Translations under genes and position numbers: made by a program
The notes under the pieces: model-generated
What the model was told of the DNA's origin: nothing
Database searches by the model: none
Seen by the model: the letters and a program-made list of their open reading frames with translations, nothing else
Part shown: positions 8,582 to 20,096 of the stretch, piece after piece
Position numbering within the stretch: position 1 is the stretch's first letter
Layout: each line of letters opens with the position of its first letter
Assembly: GCF_019320115.1 (NCBI RefSeq)
Contig: NC_089584.1
Coordinates: 104,337,111 to 104,401,110, forward strand
Origin: Miscanthus floridulus
Taxonomy: Eukaryota > Streptophyta > Magnoliopsida > Poales > Poaceae
Reading direction: 5' to 3'
Length of the DNA stretch: 64,000 bases

Positions 8582-11500
8582 ATGGCGAAGGAGTGGTGGA
8601 AGTCAAGGAGCAATGAGCAGACCATCGAAGACCTCATCACCATGGGAGTGCTCCACAACAAGGCACTCACGGGATGGCGTGCACCGGAAGGAGAAAGCTT
8701 CCCCGATCCACAACCAGGTGAGATTGTGGTTTTCGAGGATTTCTTCAAGCGGGGTTTTGGGGTTTTAGTGCATCCTTTCCTTTAGGGGCTCTGCTTGTAT
8801 TACGAGATTGGGATTTGCAATCTGCATCCTAACTCAATTCTTCTTGTCTCCATCTTTATCCATCTTTGCAAAGCCTATGGTGGCTTCCAGCCCCATTTCG
8901 ACCTCTTTCACCATCTGTTCTATCTATGGAAGAAAGGGAGCGGTGGCTCAAAGATAGCCGGAGTTGTATACCTCAATCTTCATGATGGTATGAAGGCCAA
9001 GTACTTGCACTGCCCCTAGAACACCTCACTGGACGAATGGTACAAGAAGTGGTTCTACATCCGCGAAGAGTCGAACACGATCACCTTGTGTGACGTGGGG
9101 TTGATTCCGGAGAAGAAGAACAGCTGGTCGGAGAAGCCCGAGCACTTGGAGCAGATCATAGAACTGCTCGGGATGATCCCATGGGGAAAGCTGGATGGTC
9201 CAAGCGTGGTTGGGAACTTCATCAGCCAAAGGATCCAGCCCTGCTAGAAGAGGGTACATCCTGGATACGAATACCAGGGGAGCGTAGATCCAATGAGGAC
9301 CAGGAAAGAGGCTCTTGACAAGATCAAAGTCAAGGCCAGGATTGGGGAGCTATTGAACTTAGCTGATCCCAATTATGTCAGGTTAAGCGACATCGAGCAC
9401 GCCTTCAAGCTGGCCCGACCTCCCCCAAAGGTAAATGATACTTCCTTGTACCTGTAGAGTTATGTTGTATCAAAATTTGACTATGTTGTCGCCTTTATGT
9501 TTCCCAGAGTAATGGTCATGATTGGGCAGCAGTGTTCGTGTCTCCACCCCCTGGTGAGGATTGGCCGCAAGTTGCCGGCCCAACCGCCCAGACCAGTGCC
9601 AGGACCGAAGATGTCGACTGGGCGGTACTCGGGGTTGGGGAGGAGGCAACGGCCAGGGCTGCTGGCAAGTGGCCAGTGGCCAACAAACGTCGTCAGGCCA
9701 TCTTCCCCCTTTCAAACGATGAAATAGAGGATGCGGACATCTTTTGACTTGTCCCTCGAAAGAGGAGGAGACAAATGGAGTCGACAAAGCAGGGTGGCTC
9801 CTCTGTGCCAGCAGGGATCGCATCACCGACCACTGCAATATAGAGGACAAGTAGAGGAAGGGTCGAGCACCAAACCCCGATGCCAGTACTGGTCATGGAA
9901 AAAGACCTGGTGGAACCCGCCGAGCACGTGGAGCAAGCGCGGTCGAAGAGACGCTCCTTCGCCATGTCATTCCGTGCTTCCAAGCTATAAGTATTTGTAA
10001 CCTTGATGTAAGCTTACAATTTGTATTAAATAATAATGTCTTATGAACTTTTCTCTAATATATTAGGTCGGCGTCCACTGAAAATCCCGACCAGCTAGCT
10101 AGGTGCGGTACGACTTTGCCAGCAATGGCGGAAAAAACTACCCAGCGGCCAGCCGTGAAGGATCCTGTGGAAGAAAATCCAACGGCACCTCAACAGACGA
10201 GCGGCTAGGCGATAGTCCCTGAGCAACTGGTCGAGAAGAGAGCCGAGCCAAGTACAAGTGCTCCGAGCACTAACCCTGTTGAGGGGAACACTTCGGCACC
10301 AAGGGGACCAGACCAAGCCGAGGAGCAGCAGCCGGAGGTGGCATAGAGCACGCTTGCTGATGCTATGGCTCATGGGAAAGCCATAGTGGTCGCGGAGACT
10401 ATAGACTCCAGACCAGTGCCACCTCCTGAACAAGAGGCCGAAGAGGACAAAGTAGAAGAGATCCTAGGCTGTCCCCAAGGCAAACGACAACATGTATATG
10501 TGTCACGCTGGCGGAACGACGAATGGGTTATGCATGAGGAAATCCCAGAGGTCGAAGAGACCCTAAAAGTTGAACGAGCGGTAAAGCGTCTGGTGATAGA
10601 AGTCCAGGTATGTTTGACTTGACCACTTGATCCTGCTATTTAGTCGAACTGTCTGACTTAGTTTGTTTATATACAGGACTTGATGAAGGCCGCAAAGTAC
10701 CGAAAGAGGTGCTTCGACTAGATTGAGGGAATCACAGCCAATAATAGAGAACTGGCGGCCGAGGAGGAATGCTTGCGCCGCCAACTTGAAGCCACCGACC
10801 AGGAGAGGACGGAGCAAGAGGCATAGAACCAGAACCTGGTCGTCTAGCTCAGTAACAAAGAGCAGGAAAAAACAAGTAAGTTGTCATTTTATCACAGCAA
10901 GTGCATGACACGTGTTGTTGCATTGTTGGTAGTGACAGCTGTAGTGCAGGCTTAGAAGCCAAAGTAACCCGCCTCTAGGAGGAGAATAGCCGTGTGACCA
11001 CAGAGTGTGGTCGCCTGAAGGAGGACAACAAGAAACTGGCATGCAACTAGTCTCAACTCCAGGACCGTACAACCAAGATGAAGGAGGAACTGAAAAGTAA
11101 GTGTTCCAGACCACCTTTCTCATTCTGTTGCCCGCCTTATCTTGTCGTGCCATTACATTTTGATGTCTTGTATGGTTTGCAGTTTTAAAAGTTAATGCTA
11201 AGAAACATCTAGAAGCCGTGATGAAAGAACGTGATGGCTGGAAGGCACGATGCCTAGAGACCACCGAGGATCGGGATACATGGAAGAACCGATGCCAGGA
11301 AGTGGCAACTAGCATTTTGCCCGTCCTCCACCTTATCGACCCGACGCTCACAGGGGAAGAGCCAAGGACGCCTTAGCTCGAACTGGTCGAGAGATGTAGA
11401 AAAGCATGGGGATGGTTCCAAGAGTTCATGAAGGAGGCGGGTGAGTACACGGGTGCACATGTGCTAAGCATGGTGCGTGCCCACTACCCCCTGATCGATC

Positions 11501-11830
11501 TCAAGCACCTAGAGGCTGGATACCCGAAGGAGGTAGACCCAGACAAGGCTAAGGAGCTTTGGATGGCCCAGCTAGACCTGTCGTCAAAGATAATTGGCAA
11601 CATTAACCTATGTGGAGGTGGGACAACACCTGTACAGGGTACGCCATTGATAAGTCAGCTGGAAACGCCATCAGCCGCAAGCCAGCCGACAAAGCCTGCA
11701 GTCTCGACCAGCCAGGCATCGGCGGGGCCATCCCCTTCAGCTCGACTAGCATAAGAGTCCCCGAGACTCGAGTAGGATATCGGAAGCAGCGAGCAGTAGG
11801 TGCCGCACGCCTTGACCAGCCAATGGAATA
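8582..11830 (+). pseudogene. Tat antisense gene: putative gypsy-type transposase-like protein
   Basis: Runs opposite to gag-pol. The first exon starts at ATG 8582 (MAKEWWKSRSNEQTIEDL). At 8795-8935 it encodes LYYEIGICNLHPNSILLVS, then IFIHLCKAYGGFQPHFDLF, the signature of the family called putative gypsy-type transposon (often written Transposase_28, Pfam PF04195). Introns are suggested by GT...AG pairs: 9430-9507 (aaggtaaatg to tttcccag), about 10608-10676 (gtatgttt to atatacag), about 10872-10950 and about 11096-11182. The C-terminal part is charged and predicted coiled coil (10430-11350). In-frame stops occur at 8783, 9017 and 9244. Similar antisense genes are known in Tat elements; their function is not established. 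Confidence 0.75.
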
Positions 11831-12353
11831 GACTTAGAGCTGTAGAAGAAGGACATAGTTGTGTTATTGTAAACTTGGTCCTCTTCAGGCAAGCTTGTAA
11901 TAACGTAACTGTATATCATCATAAGCTTGTTTGCTTTGTATAAAATGTATTTAAGCTTGAAAACTCATGTTGGTGTAACTAAGTGAGAACATGTTAACGT
12001 TCTGTTTAGTTGTACCATTTTGCTCAACACGTCATCCTTTAAGTTTGTGCGGCCCTAGTTTGCCATGTGGTCGAAGTGTGAGGTGCGTGACCTATACACA
12101 CGTAGACGTGGACAAGTCAAACCAAGGGGGACCTGCCGATCACCCGTAACGTAGAGAGCAGATCCCATGCACGTGTTGGGAGGAACCGGAGACAGGGCCT
12201 GCTCTGAAAACCATAGAAGGAATGGTGGTCGTCTTTTACTGGCTAAATTAGAATAACCATAAAATTCAAAGTGACACATTAGAGTGGTCGGAGAAATCAT
12301 AATAGCTTTATTGAAGTAAATTGAAAGTACAAGAGGAGTACATATCTCAGTAG
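11831..12353. other. Tat element, gap between antisense gene and integrase
   Basis: Contains tandem aagcttg-type AT-rich sequence (about 11880-11970) that could be the 3' untranslated and polyadenylation region of the antisense gene. No coding sequence recognised. Confidence 0.5.
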
Positions 12354-13589
12354 TTAAGCATAGAAACGTCTAAGCTTGTCGATGTGCCACGAGTTTGGTA
12401 CGTCCGTACCGTCCAGGTGAGCTAACCTGTAAGACGTTGGTCGTGTGACTTCCTTGACCATGAAGGGCCCCTCCCATGGGGTTGCGAGTTTATGGACACC
12501 AGCCTGGTTCGTCTTCCACTTCAAGACCAGGTCCCCGACCATGAAGAACCGCTCTTGAACATTCTTGTTGTAGTACCTACGCAAAACAGCAAGGTATTTG
12601 GCCATACGTATACAAGAGTCGAGCCGCTTCTCTTCTGTGCTATTCACTTCTAGCTCTCGTACTTCATTGACCTTGCCTTCGTCGAAGTTCTCTACCTGTG
12701 CTAATCTGAAAGCTATATCTGCTGGGAGGACTGCCTCAGCGTCGTAAACCATAAAGTATGGTGAGACGCCGATGTTACGACTGGGCTGAGTTCTGAGGCC
12801 CCAGACCATGGCTGGTAACTCTTTGAGCCATCTTCTGGGAGCTTTGTCATTTTCTCTATACATCCTCTTCTTCAATGCATCCAAGATCATGCCATTTGCC
12901 CACTCGACTTATCCATTAGCTCTAGGGTGCGCCATCGAGACGTATTTTACTACTATGCTCCTTTCATCGTAGAAGTCTCGAAAAGCGTTCCTGATGAACT
13001 GAGTACGCAGATCAGTGATGATGCTGTTGGATATGCCGAAACAGTGGATGACCTGGTCAAGGAATGTGATAGCCTTTTCTGAGGATGCCTGTACCAAAGG
13101 CATGTATTCTATCCACTTAGAAAATTTGTCGATCAGCACAAAGACGCATGTAAATTTCCCTAGAGCCGGTTTGAAGGGCCCGATCATATCCTGTCCCCAG
13201 CATGTGAAGGGCCAAGAGGCTGGTATTGTCTAGATCTCATGTGCTGGTACGTGGATTCTCTTGGCGAAGAATTGACATCCCTCATAGTGGCGGACTAGCT
13301 TCTCTGCGTCGGCTACTGCTGACGGCCAATAGAACCCTGCTCAGAAAGCCTTATCGACCAGCGTTCTTGAGGCCACATGGTTGCCATAGGAGCCGAAGTG
13401 GATTTGGTCCAGGAGATGTTCGCCGTCCTCCTGGGTTATACACTTCATCAAGATTTCCTCCTTTGCGTTCTTGCACCATAACTTGCCATCAACGAGCAGG
13501 TACTGCTTACTGCGACGCATCATGCGCTCATTTTCTATCCAATCAGTGTAGCCGCTGCCATCTGTTAGGTACTTGATGAAAGGTATTCT
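12354..13589 (-). pseudogene. Tat integrase (pol C-terminal region)
   Basis: Minus-strand frame. N-terminal part (13341-13523) has the HHCC-like zinc region: QIHFGSYGNHVASRTLVDKAF. The catalytic core (12909-13187) begins DMIGPFKPALGKFTCVFVLI; the first Asp is kept. The second Asp motif reads IITDLRTQF where the family has TDNGTQF, so Asp is present but the following Asn-Gly is lost. The Glu motif lies across a stop (12906-12908): PRANG, stop, SEWANG. The C-terminal segment (12354-12890) ends WHIDKLRRFYA, typical of Tat integrases. It joins viral-type cDNA to host DNA in intact elements. Stops at 13339 and 12906 disable this copy. Confidence 0.88.
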
Positions 13590-14401
13590 CTAGTCGAACT
13601 CATGAGTGGTCGGAGGCGGCTCGGTGGTGCTCGACGCTGGAACCATAGCCACCAATTGCTGGTCTGGGGGCTTATCGACCGTGGAATCTTCCTCTTCGAT
13701 GGAAGGCGTGAGCAGGTCTTGGATGAATACGCCATGTGGGATTTTGGCTCGAGATGATCCTAACTTTGACAGCGCATCCGCTGCTTGATTTTTGTCTCGG
13801 GTCACGTGTATGTACTCAATGCCATAGAACCTGCCTTCCAGCTTTCTGATCGATTTACAGTATGCATCCATCTTTTCACTGGTCGTGTCCTAGTCCTTGT
13901 TGAGTTGGTTGATGACCAGAGCTGAGTCTCCATAGACATAGAGACGTTTAACGCCGAGCTCAACCACAATGCACAAACCATGTAGGCATGCTTCATATTC
14001 GGTGGCATTATTAGTTGCTGGAAAATAAATCCTGAGGACGTACTAGAGCTGCTCCTTGGATGGTGACACAAAAAGGACTCCTGCTCCCGCACCATCAATG
14101 TTGAGAGAGCCGTCGAAGTACATCGTCCAATACTCGTCGGATCTCGGAGAGGCAGGAGTGCTTAAGTCTGTCGACTCGACGATAAAATCGATGAGTGCCT
14201 GAGACTTGATTGTAGTATGACTTGCAAATTCCAAGGAGAAGGGGCATATCTCGCAGATATATCGATGATGCGCCCGTTCACATCCTTGTTGCTAATGATA
14301 TCTCGCAGAGGGTACTCAGTCATGACCACCACACGATATCCGTCGAAGTAGTGTTTCAACTTTCAGGATGTTATTAGTATGGCGTAGATCAACTTCTGAA
14401 T
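13590..14401 (-). pseudogene. Tat RNase H and additional RNase H region
   Basis: The first part (14240-14401) is the end of the normal RNase H: MKHYFDGYRVVVMTEYPLRD. A frameshift near 14250 moves to the register containing the additional RNase H: YWTMYFDGSLNIDGAGAGVL, NNATEYEACLHG, GDSALVINQLNK, then DKNQAADALSKLGSS. Asp of YFDGS, Glu of TEYEA and Asp of GDSAL are the catalytic residues and are present. A second RNase H is the hallmark of the Tat lineage. Stops occur near 14043 and 13900. The linker to integrase (13590-13760) is Pro/Ser rich. Confidence 0.82.
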
Positions 14402-15532
14402 CTATGGGTACCTAGTCTTGGACTCATTGAGTAGCTCACTGATGAAATAGATTGGGCACTGTACCTTGTAGATGTGGTCGAGCTCGTCACGCTTGACCAC
14501 CATGGCCGTGGAGACCACTCGATTAGTAGCCGTAATGTAAAGCAGGAGTGTTTCGTCTTCTCTTGGAGCAGTGAGGACCGGAGGTGATGTAAGGTATTGT
14601 TTTAGCTGTGTGAAGGCAGCGTCTGCTTCCTTCGACCACTCAAACTTTTCGGATGCTTTGAGTAGTTTAAAGAATGGTAATCCTTTTTCGCCTAATCTTG
14701 ATATGAAACGGCTGAGGGCGGCCATGCATCCGGTAAGCTTTTGAACATCCTTCACCTTTTTGGGTGGCTTCATGTCCAAGACAGCTTTGACTTTCTCCAG
14801 GTTAGGGCATATGCCATCGTGACTAATGATGTTGCCAAGTAGTATGCTAGAAGGAACACCAAAGATGCACTTCTTTGGGTTTAATTTCCATTGAAATGTG
14901 TTAAGGGCTACAAAGGTGTGTTCCAGGTTGTCAACAAGGATATGTGCTTCCTTGGTTTTGACAACTATATCATCAACATAAGCCTCGACAAGGTCGTCTT
15001 TTATCTCATCTTTGAGGCAAGCTTGTATAGCGTGTTGGTAGGTAGCCCCGGCGTTCTTGAGCCCGAACGACATGGTCGTGTAGTAGTAGGCACCGAAAGG
15101 CATGATAAAAGATGTCTTGATCTAGTCATCCTTTTTGAGAGCGATCTGGTGATAACCAGAGTAGCAATCGAGAAAGGATAGAAGCTCACAATCGGCGGTT
15201 GAATCTACGACCTCGTCTATGCAAGGTAAGCCAAAGGGGTCCTTAGGGCAGTGTTTGTTGAGATCAGTGTAATCAACGCACATTCTCCATTCATTATTAT
15301 TTTTGCGTACAAGAACTGGGTTGGCTAGCCATTCCAGATGATACACTTCTTTGATAAATCTGGCTGCCAAAAGCCGTGTAACTTCTACCCTAATTGCCTC
15401 CTTTTTGTCATGAGCGAACCATCGTAGCTTCTGCTTGATAGGTTTGGCCTTGCCGTTGACATTCAAGGAGTGCTCGATCAAGTTCCAAGGTACACCAGGC
15501 ATGTTAGTAGGTTTCCATGCGAACACATCCAC
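14402..15532 (-). pseudogene. Tat reverse transcriptase
   Basis: Minus strand. N-terminal half (15122-15532) has WLANPVLVRKNNNEWRMCVD then YTDLNKHCPKDPF and SFLDCYSGYHQI. After a stop at 15119-15121 the second half (14402-15103) has MPFGAYYYTTMSFGLKNAGA, TYQ and the catalytic YVDDIVV (about 14959-14980), then the connection domain and RNase H start. All three catalytic Asp positions are visible (one in FLDCYSG, two in YVDD). Copies element RNA into DNA within virus-like particles in active relatives. The single stop between halves is probably CAG to TAG. Confidence 0.9.
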
Positions 15533-15565
15533 ATTGCTCCTCAGGAACCTAATAAGCGCGTCTTC

Positions 15566-16200
15566 CTATTTGGGATCTAGGTTGGCCTCAATAAGGGCCG
15601 TTCTGCTGGGATTACCATCGACCAGCTGGATCACCTTGTGCTCCTTGGACTTAATGTTCTTGCATGGAGCCTCGAGCTCTGGGATCTCTAGGTGGTTGGC
15701 CGAGGTCTTCTTGGCGCCGAGCATGGTCTCAGGCATGCGAATAGAGAGGTCGTGAGCCTCTGCGGTTTTGAAACTATCATTCTCGTAGGTATAAGCTGCG
15801 TACACATTGCCTCAGAGGGTTAGAACTCCTTTTTCGGTAGGCATCTTGAGTACCAGATACCTGTAATGAGGTATGGCCATGAACTTGGTGAGCGACGGTC
15901 GACCAAGAATAGCATGGTAGGTGCCGTCGAAGTCAGCGACCACAAAGTTGACGTAGTCGGTGCGGAAGTGGTCCGGGGTCCCAAACTGGACAGGTAGCGT
16001 GATCTGCCTGAGAGGTGTAGAACTCTGTCCAGGGAGAACACCCCAGAACTGTGCCTCGTATGGCTTGAGGTCCGCCTGAGCTATCTTCAGGGCGGGCAGA
16101 CTGTTCTTGAATAGTATATCGATGGAGTTGCCACCATCGATCAGTACTCTATCGAACTGAACCTTGTTAATACAAGGATCAAGGACTAGGGGAAAATGTC
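15566..16200 (-). pseudogene. Tat protease and linker
   Basis: The minus frame around 16080-16160 encodes LIDGGNSIDILFKNSLPAL, a retropepsin-like active-site region in which DGG replaces the usual DSG, as is common in Tat elements. It is followed by VNFVVADFDGTYHAILGRP (about 15900-15960), the flap and ILGRP signature, and by a linker ending at the start of reverse transcriptase. The aspartyl protease would process Gag-Pol. A stop lies near 15807. Confidence 0.72.
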
Positions 16201-18940
16201 CTAGCTCAGGTATTGTGGCTCATTGGTCCTTTCTGTTGAAGGAGATTTCACGGTGGGACCATAGAGGGAGCCGCAGATCGGTGAGGAGGTTGTCGGTGTT
16301 GGCCACGTTCAAGCAAGCGTGGGCGAGCAGCTTGCGTTCTTGTTTGGTCTCAATGGACACTTTACCTCTAATGATAGTGTGCACGTGATCGGTTGGCTTG
16401 ACGTACTTGTGACGAGGGTCTGCATCGTCATCATCGTTATCCTCATTGCGTTGTTCCCCTACGTCGTTAGGCTAGTCGGATGTATCCAGAGCCTATTAAC
16501 GCGTGTAGATAGACTTGAGAACACGGCAATTCTCCATGGTATGGTTTAACTTAGGATGGAGCTGGTAGGGCCCTTTCAATGCCTTGGCGTAGTCGTCTTC
16601 ATAATTACGACATCCGCCACCCTTTTTAACGGTGTTGACCTCGTCGTCGTCTTCTCGAGCACGCTTGCTCCTGTAATCGTCATGGCGGTTACGCCACTAA
16701 TTACGTTGGTCGCGGTGGTCGCGAGAGTCATTGCACTGGTTGTGGCGGTCAAAATTGTCGTTCCGACCATGGTCGCCGCGGTAGTCATCGCGGTGTGGGG
16801 GGTGGTTGGAGCGTGGAACCCTTGCTGCTTCTTCAATAATTATCTTTTTAGCGTCATCGGCGTTTGCATATTTCTTAGCGGTGGCTAAGAGCGCTGTAAC
16901 CGATTTGGGCCTCTTGCGCAGGAGCTTGTCCCTTAGGGCGTCGTGGAAGCGGAGGCTAGTGATGAAAGCCTCAATTGCCTCGTTGTTGGAGATTGATGGG
17001 ATCTTGATGCGCATCTCTAAGAAACGCCGAACGTACTCGCGCAACGACTCATCTTTTCGATCTCAAATCCGTTGCAGATCGTATTTGTTTCCTGGTTGCT
17101 TGCAAGTTGCAATGAAATTGTCAATGAAAGCCTACTTGAGCTCTTGCCAAGAATCAAAGTAGTTCGCCGGCAAGCTGACCAGCCATTGGTGACCTGCGTG
17201 GCCAATAGCGACTGGGAAGTAGTTAGACATGATGTGCTCGTCAGCCATGGCTGATCTGCATGCAGTTTCGTAGAGCATGACCCATAATTCGGGGTTCTCC
17301 TTGCCGTCGTACTTCTAAAGTTTCTCGAGCTTGAAGTTCTTGGGCCATATGACTTGGCGAAGGTGCGGAGTAAACTGCTTCAGACCCGGTGGGCCATGGG
17401 CAGTGTCATATTCCATACGGCAATAACTTTCGTGGGATGCTCGATCGTTGGCTCTCTAGTTGATGCGATCACACAAATCACGTTACCCGAGGTAGCGGCG
17501 GAGATCGTTATTGCTGTCATGGCGATCCCGGTTGCCATCCTAATTAACCCTATGACCGCAGCGATTATCGCGGTTATCTCGGCGGTTGTCATCCCGAACA
17601 TCACGACGGTTGTCCTCCCGACGGCGGTTGTTGTCCCGACCACCATCATGACCGCCGTTTCTGCCTTGACGGTTGTCTGATGGGTCGTTGTTGCGCGAGC
17701 CATGTTGGTTGAGTGGCTATGAGCGACTTGAGTATTGGCGGCTGTGGCTTGACTCGACTGAAATGGATGGAGCCCGGGCTTGATTTACCATCTCTGTGGT
17801 CTAAGCCATGGCAGCCGTCAGATAAGCTTGTATATCATCACGAACTACCTGGGTTTCTGGGGTGTTGGGTAGCCGTTGCATTGTCGCCATGGCGATGGCT
17901 ACGTTGGCACTTGGGGTCCTGAAGACCTGTTTGTCCCCTACCCTGTCGAAAGCATTGTTGAGGTCACGTGGTTGGACCCTTATGCGTCGTGCCTCCTCTT
18001 CTGCTTTAGCTTCGATTTGCCAGCGATTAAACCGGTCAATATTGCGTGCCTTGCATGCAATCCTTTCTTATTCTGTTTCACCAACTACTGGTGGTTTGTC
18101 ATTGCTGACAACATTGATCAAACCCCCTCGCCTTGGTGGGAAAGACGGGAATTGCGGGAAACCCAGGGCGTGGTCTGGGATATCCAGATCGTATTTGATG
18201 CCTTCATCATTGTGATGCTGGAGCTCGGTGTGCATGGAGGCATTAGATGCGATGCCAGACGAGGAGTTGGAGTCACCCTCTTAGACCGTATGGACGGATC
18301 CTTCTTGATAATCCTCAATCTGGATCATGTTGATGAAGTTGCTTGGCCTCGGATGAGGCTGATGTATAAAACCCAGATCCGAGCAGCGTCGTATGTTGTA
18401 CACGTAGTTGGAGGCAGCGTTGCGCAGGCCGTAGGGCTAGGCCTAGTAGTTCTCCATTGAGGCTTCGTACTCGGAGAGTCGGAGACCCATCGCGGAGGCT
18501 GGCCGGCGATGAGTGGAGCACCCTTTAGGAGTAGATATGACCACGAGATCTGTACCAAGTCATGCAGGATGACTGGCCCAAGCTGGTCAGGTAGATCTGT
18601 TGTGGGGTGCGGTTACCTGCTCATTAGGTTGACTTTGAATTGTACTTACCAAAGCTAGGGTTTCAGCAAGTTTGGTGCTGACCCGATCGATGGAATCGAG
18701 CAGGTCGGTGTTGTCAATCTGCTTCCCTTTGTAGCGAGGAAGCGGATGACGGGTTGTCGGCGTGGCTAAAGGTGATGCGGGCGTGGTCGGAGCCAGATGT
18801 ACCATGGTCAGAGCCAGATCCATCATGGTCGGAGCTGTATCCGTCATGGTCGGAGCCGTATCCATTGTGGTCGGAGCCATAGCCGATGTAGGTGAGGCAG
18901 TGGTTGGCGCAGACTGAATCCATGCCTCCTCCGTGGTCAT
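16201..18940 (-). pseudogene. Tat gag
   Basis: Minus strand. The core retrotransposon gag domain spans about 16780-17400 (VIWPKNFKLEKL, YFPVAIGHAGHQWLVSLP, REYVRRFLEMRIKIPSISN, EAFITSLRFHDALRDKLL). It is preceded by an Arg/Asp/Asn-rich low-complexity region (about 17480-17700: repeated DNRRD) and an N-terminal Ala/Pro/Thr-rich part. C-terminal to the core come Arg/His/Asp-rich sequence (16580-16780) and a linker to protease. Several stops interrupt the frame (for example near 17320 and 17510). Forms the virus-like particle shell in active elements. Confidence 0.8.
18781..18882 (-). repeat. 24-bp tandem repeats in the Tat gag N-terminus
   Basis: About five units of the form catggtcggagccgtatccat (plus strand) in direct array. 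On the minus strand one register gives APTTMDTAPTMTD-type repeats and another gives GYGSDHDG-type repeats; both registers stay open across the array. Confidence 0.7.
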
Positions 18941-19065
18941 GGCGATGAAGTCATCGGAGCCGGTGGTCCAGGTGATCTAGCCAACGGTGAACGTGAGGCC
19001 GTTCGGCGTAGCCATGGAGCTAGAGATGATGACCATCCTGTTTGCTTGGAGAGCAGTACGCACAC

Positions 19066-19083
19066 CCCCTACCTGGTGCGCCA
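19066..19083 (-). promoter_or_regulatory. Tat primer binding site
   Basis: One base inside the 5' LTR end, the minus strand reads tggcgcaccaggtagggg, beginning TGG as expected for pairing with the CCA end of a tRNA. I do not assign the tRNA. Confidence 0.7.
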
Positions 19084-19084
19084 C

Positions 19085-19553
19085 TATCGATGAAATATGG
19101 TCGGCAGTCTACCTAGGGGTATGCCCAAGGTAGTAGATTGTCAGCAAATAGATGCGCAAGCCTCAAACAAGATGGTGACGCAAGACAGACATGAGGTTTT
19201 ATCCAGGTTCGGCCACCAAGAAGGCGTAATACCTACATCCTATGTCTGATTGTATTGCTATATGTCAATGAGAGATGTTTTTAGAGGGGTCCCCTGCCCA
19301 CCTTATATAGTCCAGGGGTAGGGTTACAGATCTAGAAACTAATCCTAGCCAGTTACAATTGCCATATGTGGTCGGATAAGGATTTCTATTCTAACCGACT
19401 AGGATCTTGCTTGATCACCAAATCTACCTTGACTCCTTGCGCGGGACTTCGATCAGGTTGGCCGGGCCACGTGTCGTCTTTTGGTGGATCAGACCCACTG
19501 ATTCGAGCTGGCCCAAGCCTAGCCGTAAGGGTATAGGGGTTAATACCCCCACA
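19085..19553 (-). repeat. Tat element, 5' LTR
   Basis: 469 bp, near-identical to 6525-6995. Its inner terminus reads TATCGATGAAAT where the partner has TGTCGATGAAAT, a TG to TA change. Followed at 19554-19558 by ctgcc, the target duplication. Confidence 0.92.
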
Positions 19554-19558
19554 CTGCC

Positions 19559-20096
19559 CGCTGCCTCCCTCTCCATCCCTAACCCTAAGTCCCTAATCCC
19601 CATTCCTCCCCCGCTATGCCATCTGCTCTCGCTCGCTGCATCGCTCTTGCTCTCACATTCGCGATCCACCGCCGCCGCCGCTCTCCATTGACCATCATCG
19701 TCCGTCCTCTCTAGCACCGGTGACCTCGCCGGTGCTCCTCCACCTCGCAATGAGTTCGCTAACCCCATCTTCTCCCTCCTTTTCCTCTCCTATTTCCTCT
19801 CGCTCTCGCTCGGAATCGGTGAACCATGTGAGTTCATGTTCATGTCACTCCCTCCTCCCCCACCTCGCCATCGATTCTAATCGGTGTCTATCTCATCCTC
19901 TGGCTAGCTCGCTGGCTCCTTCATCTCTGGCACTGGGCTCTAGGAAAGCAGGTTCGTCACTTTCCCTAACCCTAGATTTGCTCTTCTCTGCTCTATCTCT
20001 CTCTGATCTCTGTCTCTCAAGCATCATCTCTCACTCTTCTTCTTCTTTGCATGTAGGTTGGTGCCTGACTCCGCATCTTCCTCCTCTAGAGTAGAC
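19559..20096 (+). other. hAT promoter and 5' leader region
   Basis: Pyrimidine-rich, gene-like sequence between the Tat insertion and the transposase ATG. It contains phrases like ccctaaccctagatttg, ttcttctttgcatgtag and several GT...AG pairs, so it may include an intron of the leader. No coding sequence was assigned. Confidence 0.5.

Larger units (their letters stand above)
6525..19553 (-). mobile_element. Tat-lineage Ty3/Gypsy retrotransposon, complete but inactive
   Basis: 13,029 bp, coding on the minus strand, flanked by the 5-bp duplication ctgcc (6520-6524, 19554-19558). LTRs of 471 bp (6525-6995) and 469 bp (19085-19553) differ by few substitutions, so insertion is recent relative to the SIRE host. 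Order in its own direction is gag, protease, reverse transcriptase, RNase H, an additional RNase H, integrase, then a region carrying an antisense gene (8582-11830, + strand). This layout, with reverse transcriptase before integrase, a second RNase H and an antisense ORF, is that of Tat elements such as RIRE2, Grande and Cinful. In-frame stops and at least one frameshift inactivate it. Confidence 0.92.

Noticed and set aside
16556..16888. Hydrophobic 110-codon plus-strand ORF resembling membrane segments
   Set aside because: Antisense shadow of the charged, Arg/Asp/His-rich end of Tat gag; Val/Ile/Ala runs come from complementing GAC/AAC codons. The same applies to 17354-17680.
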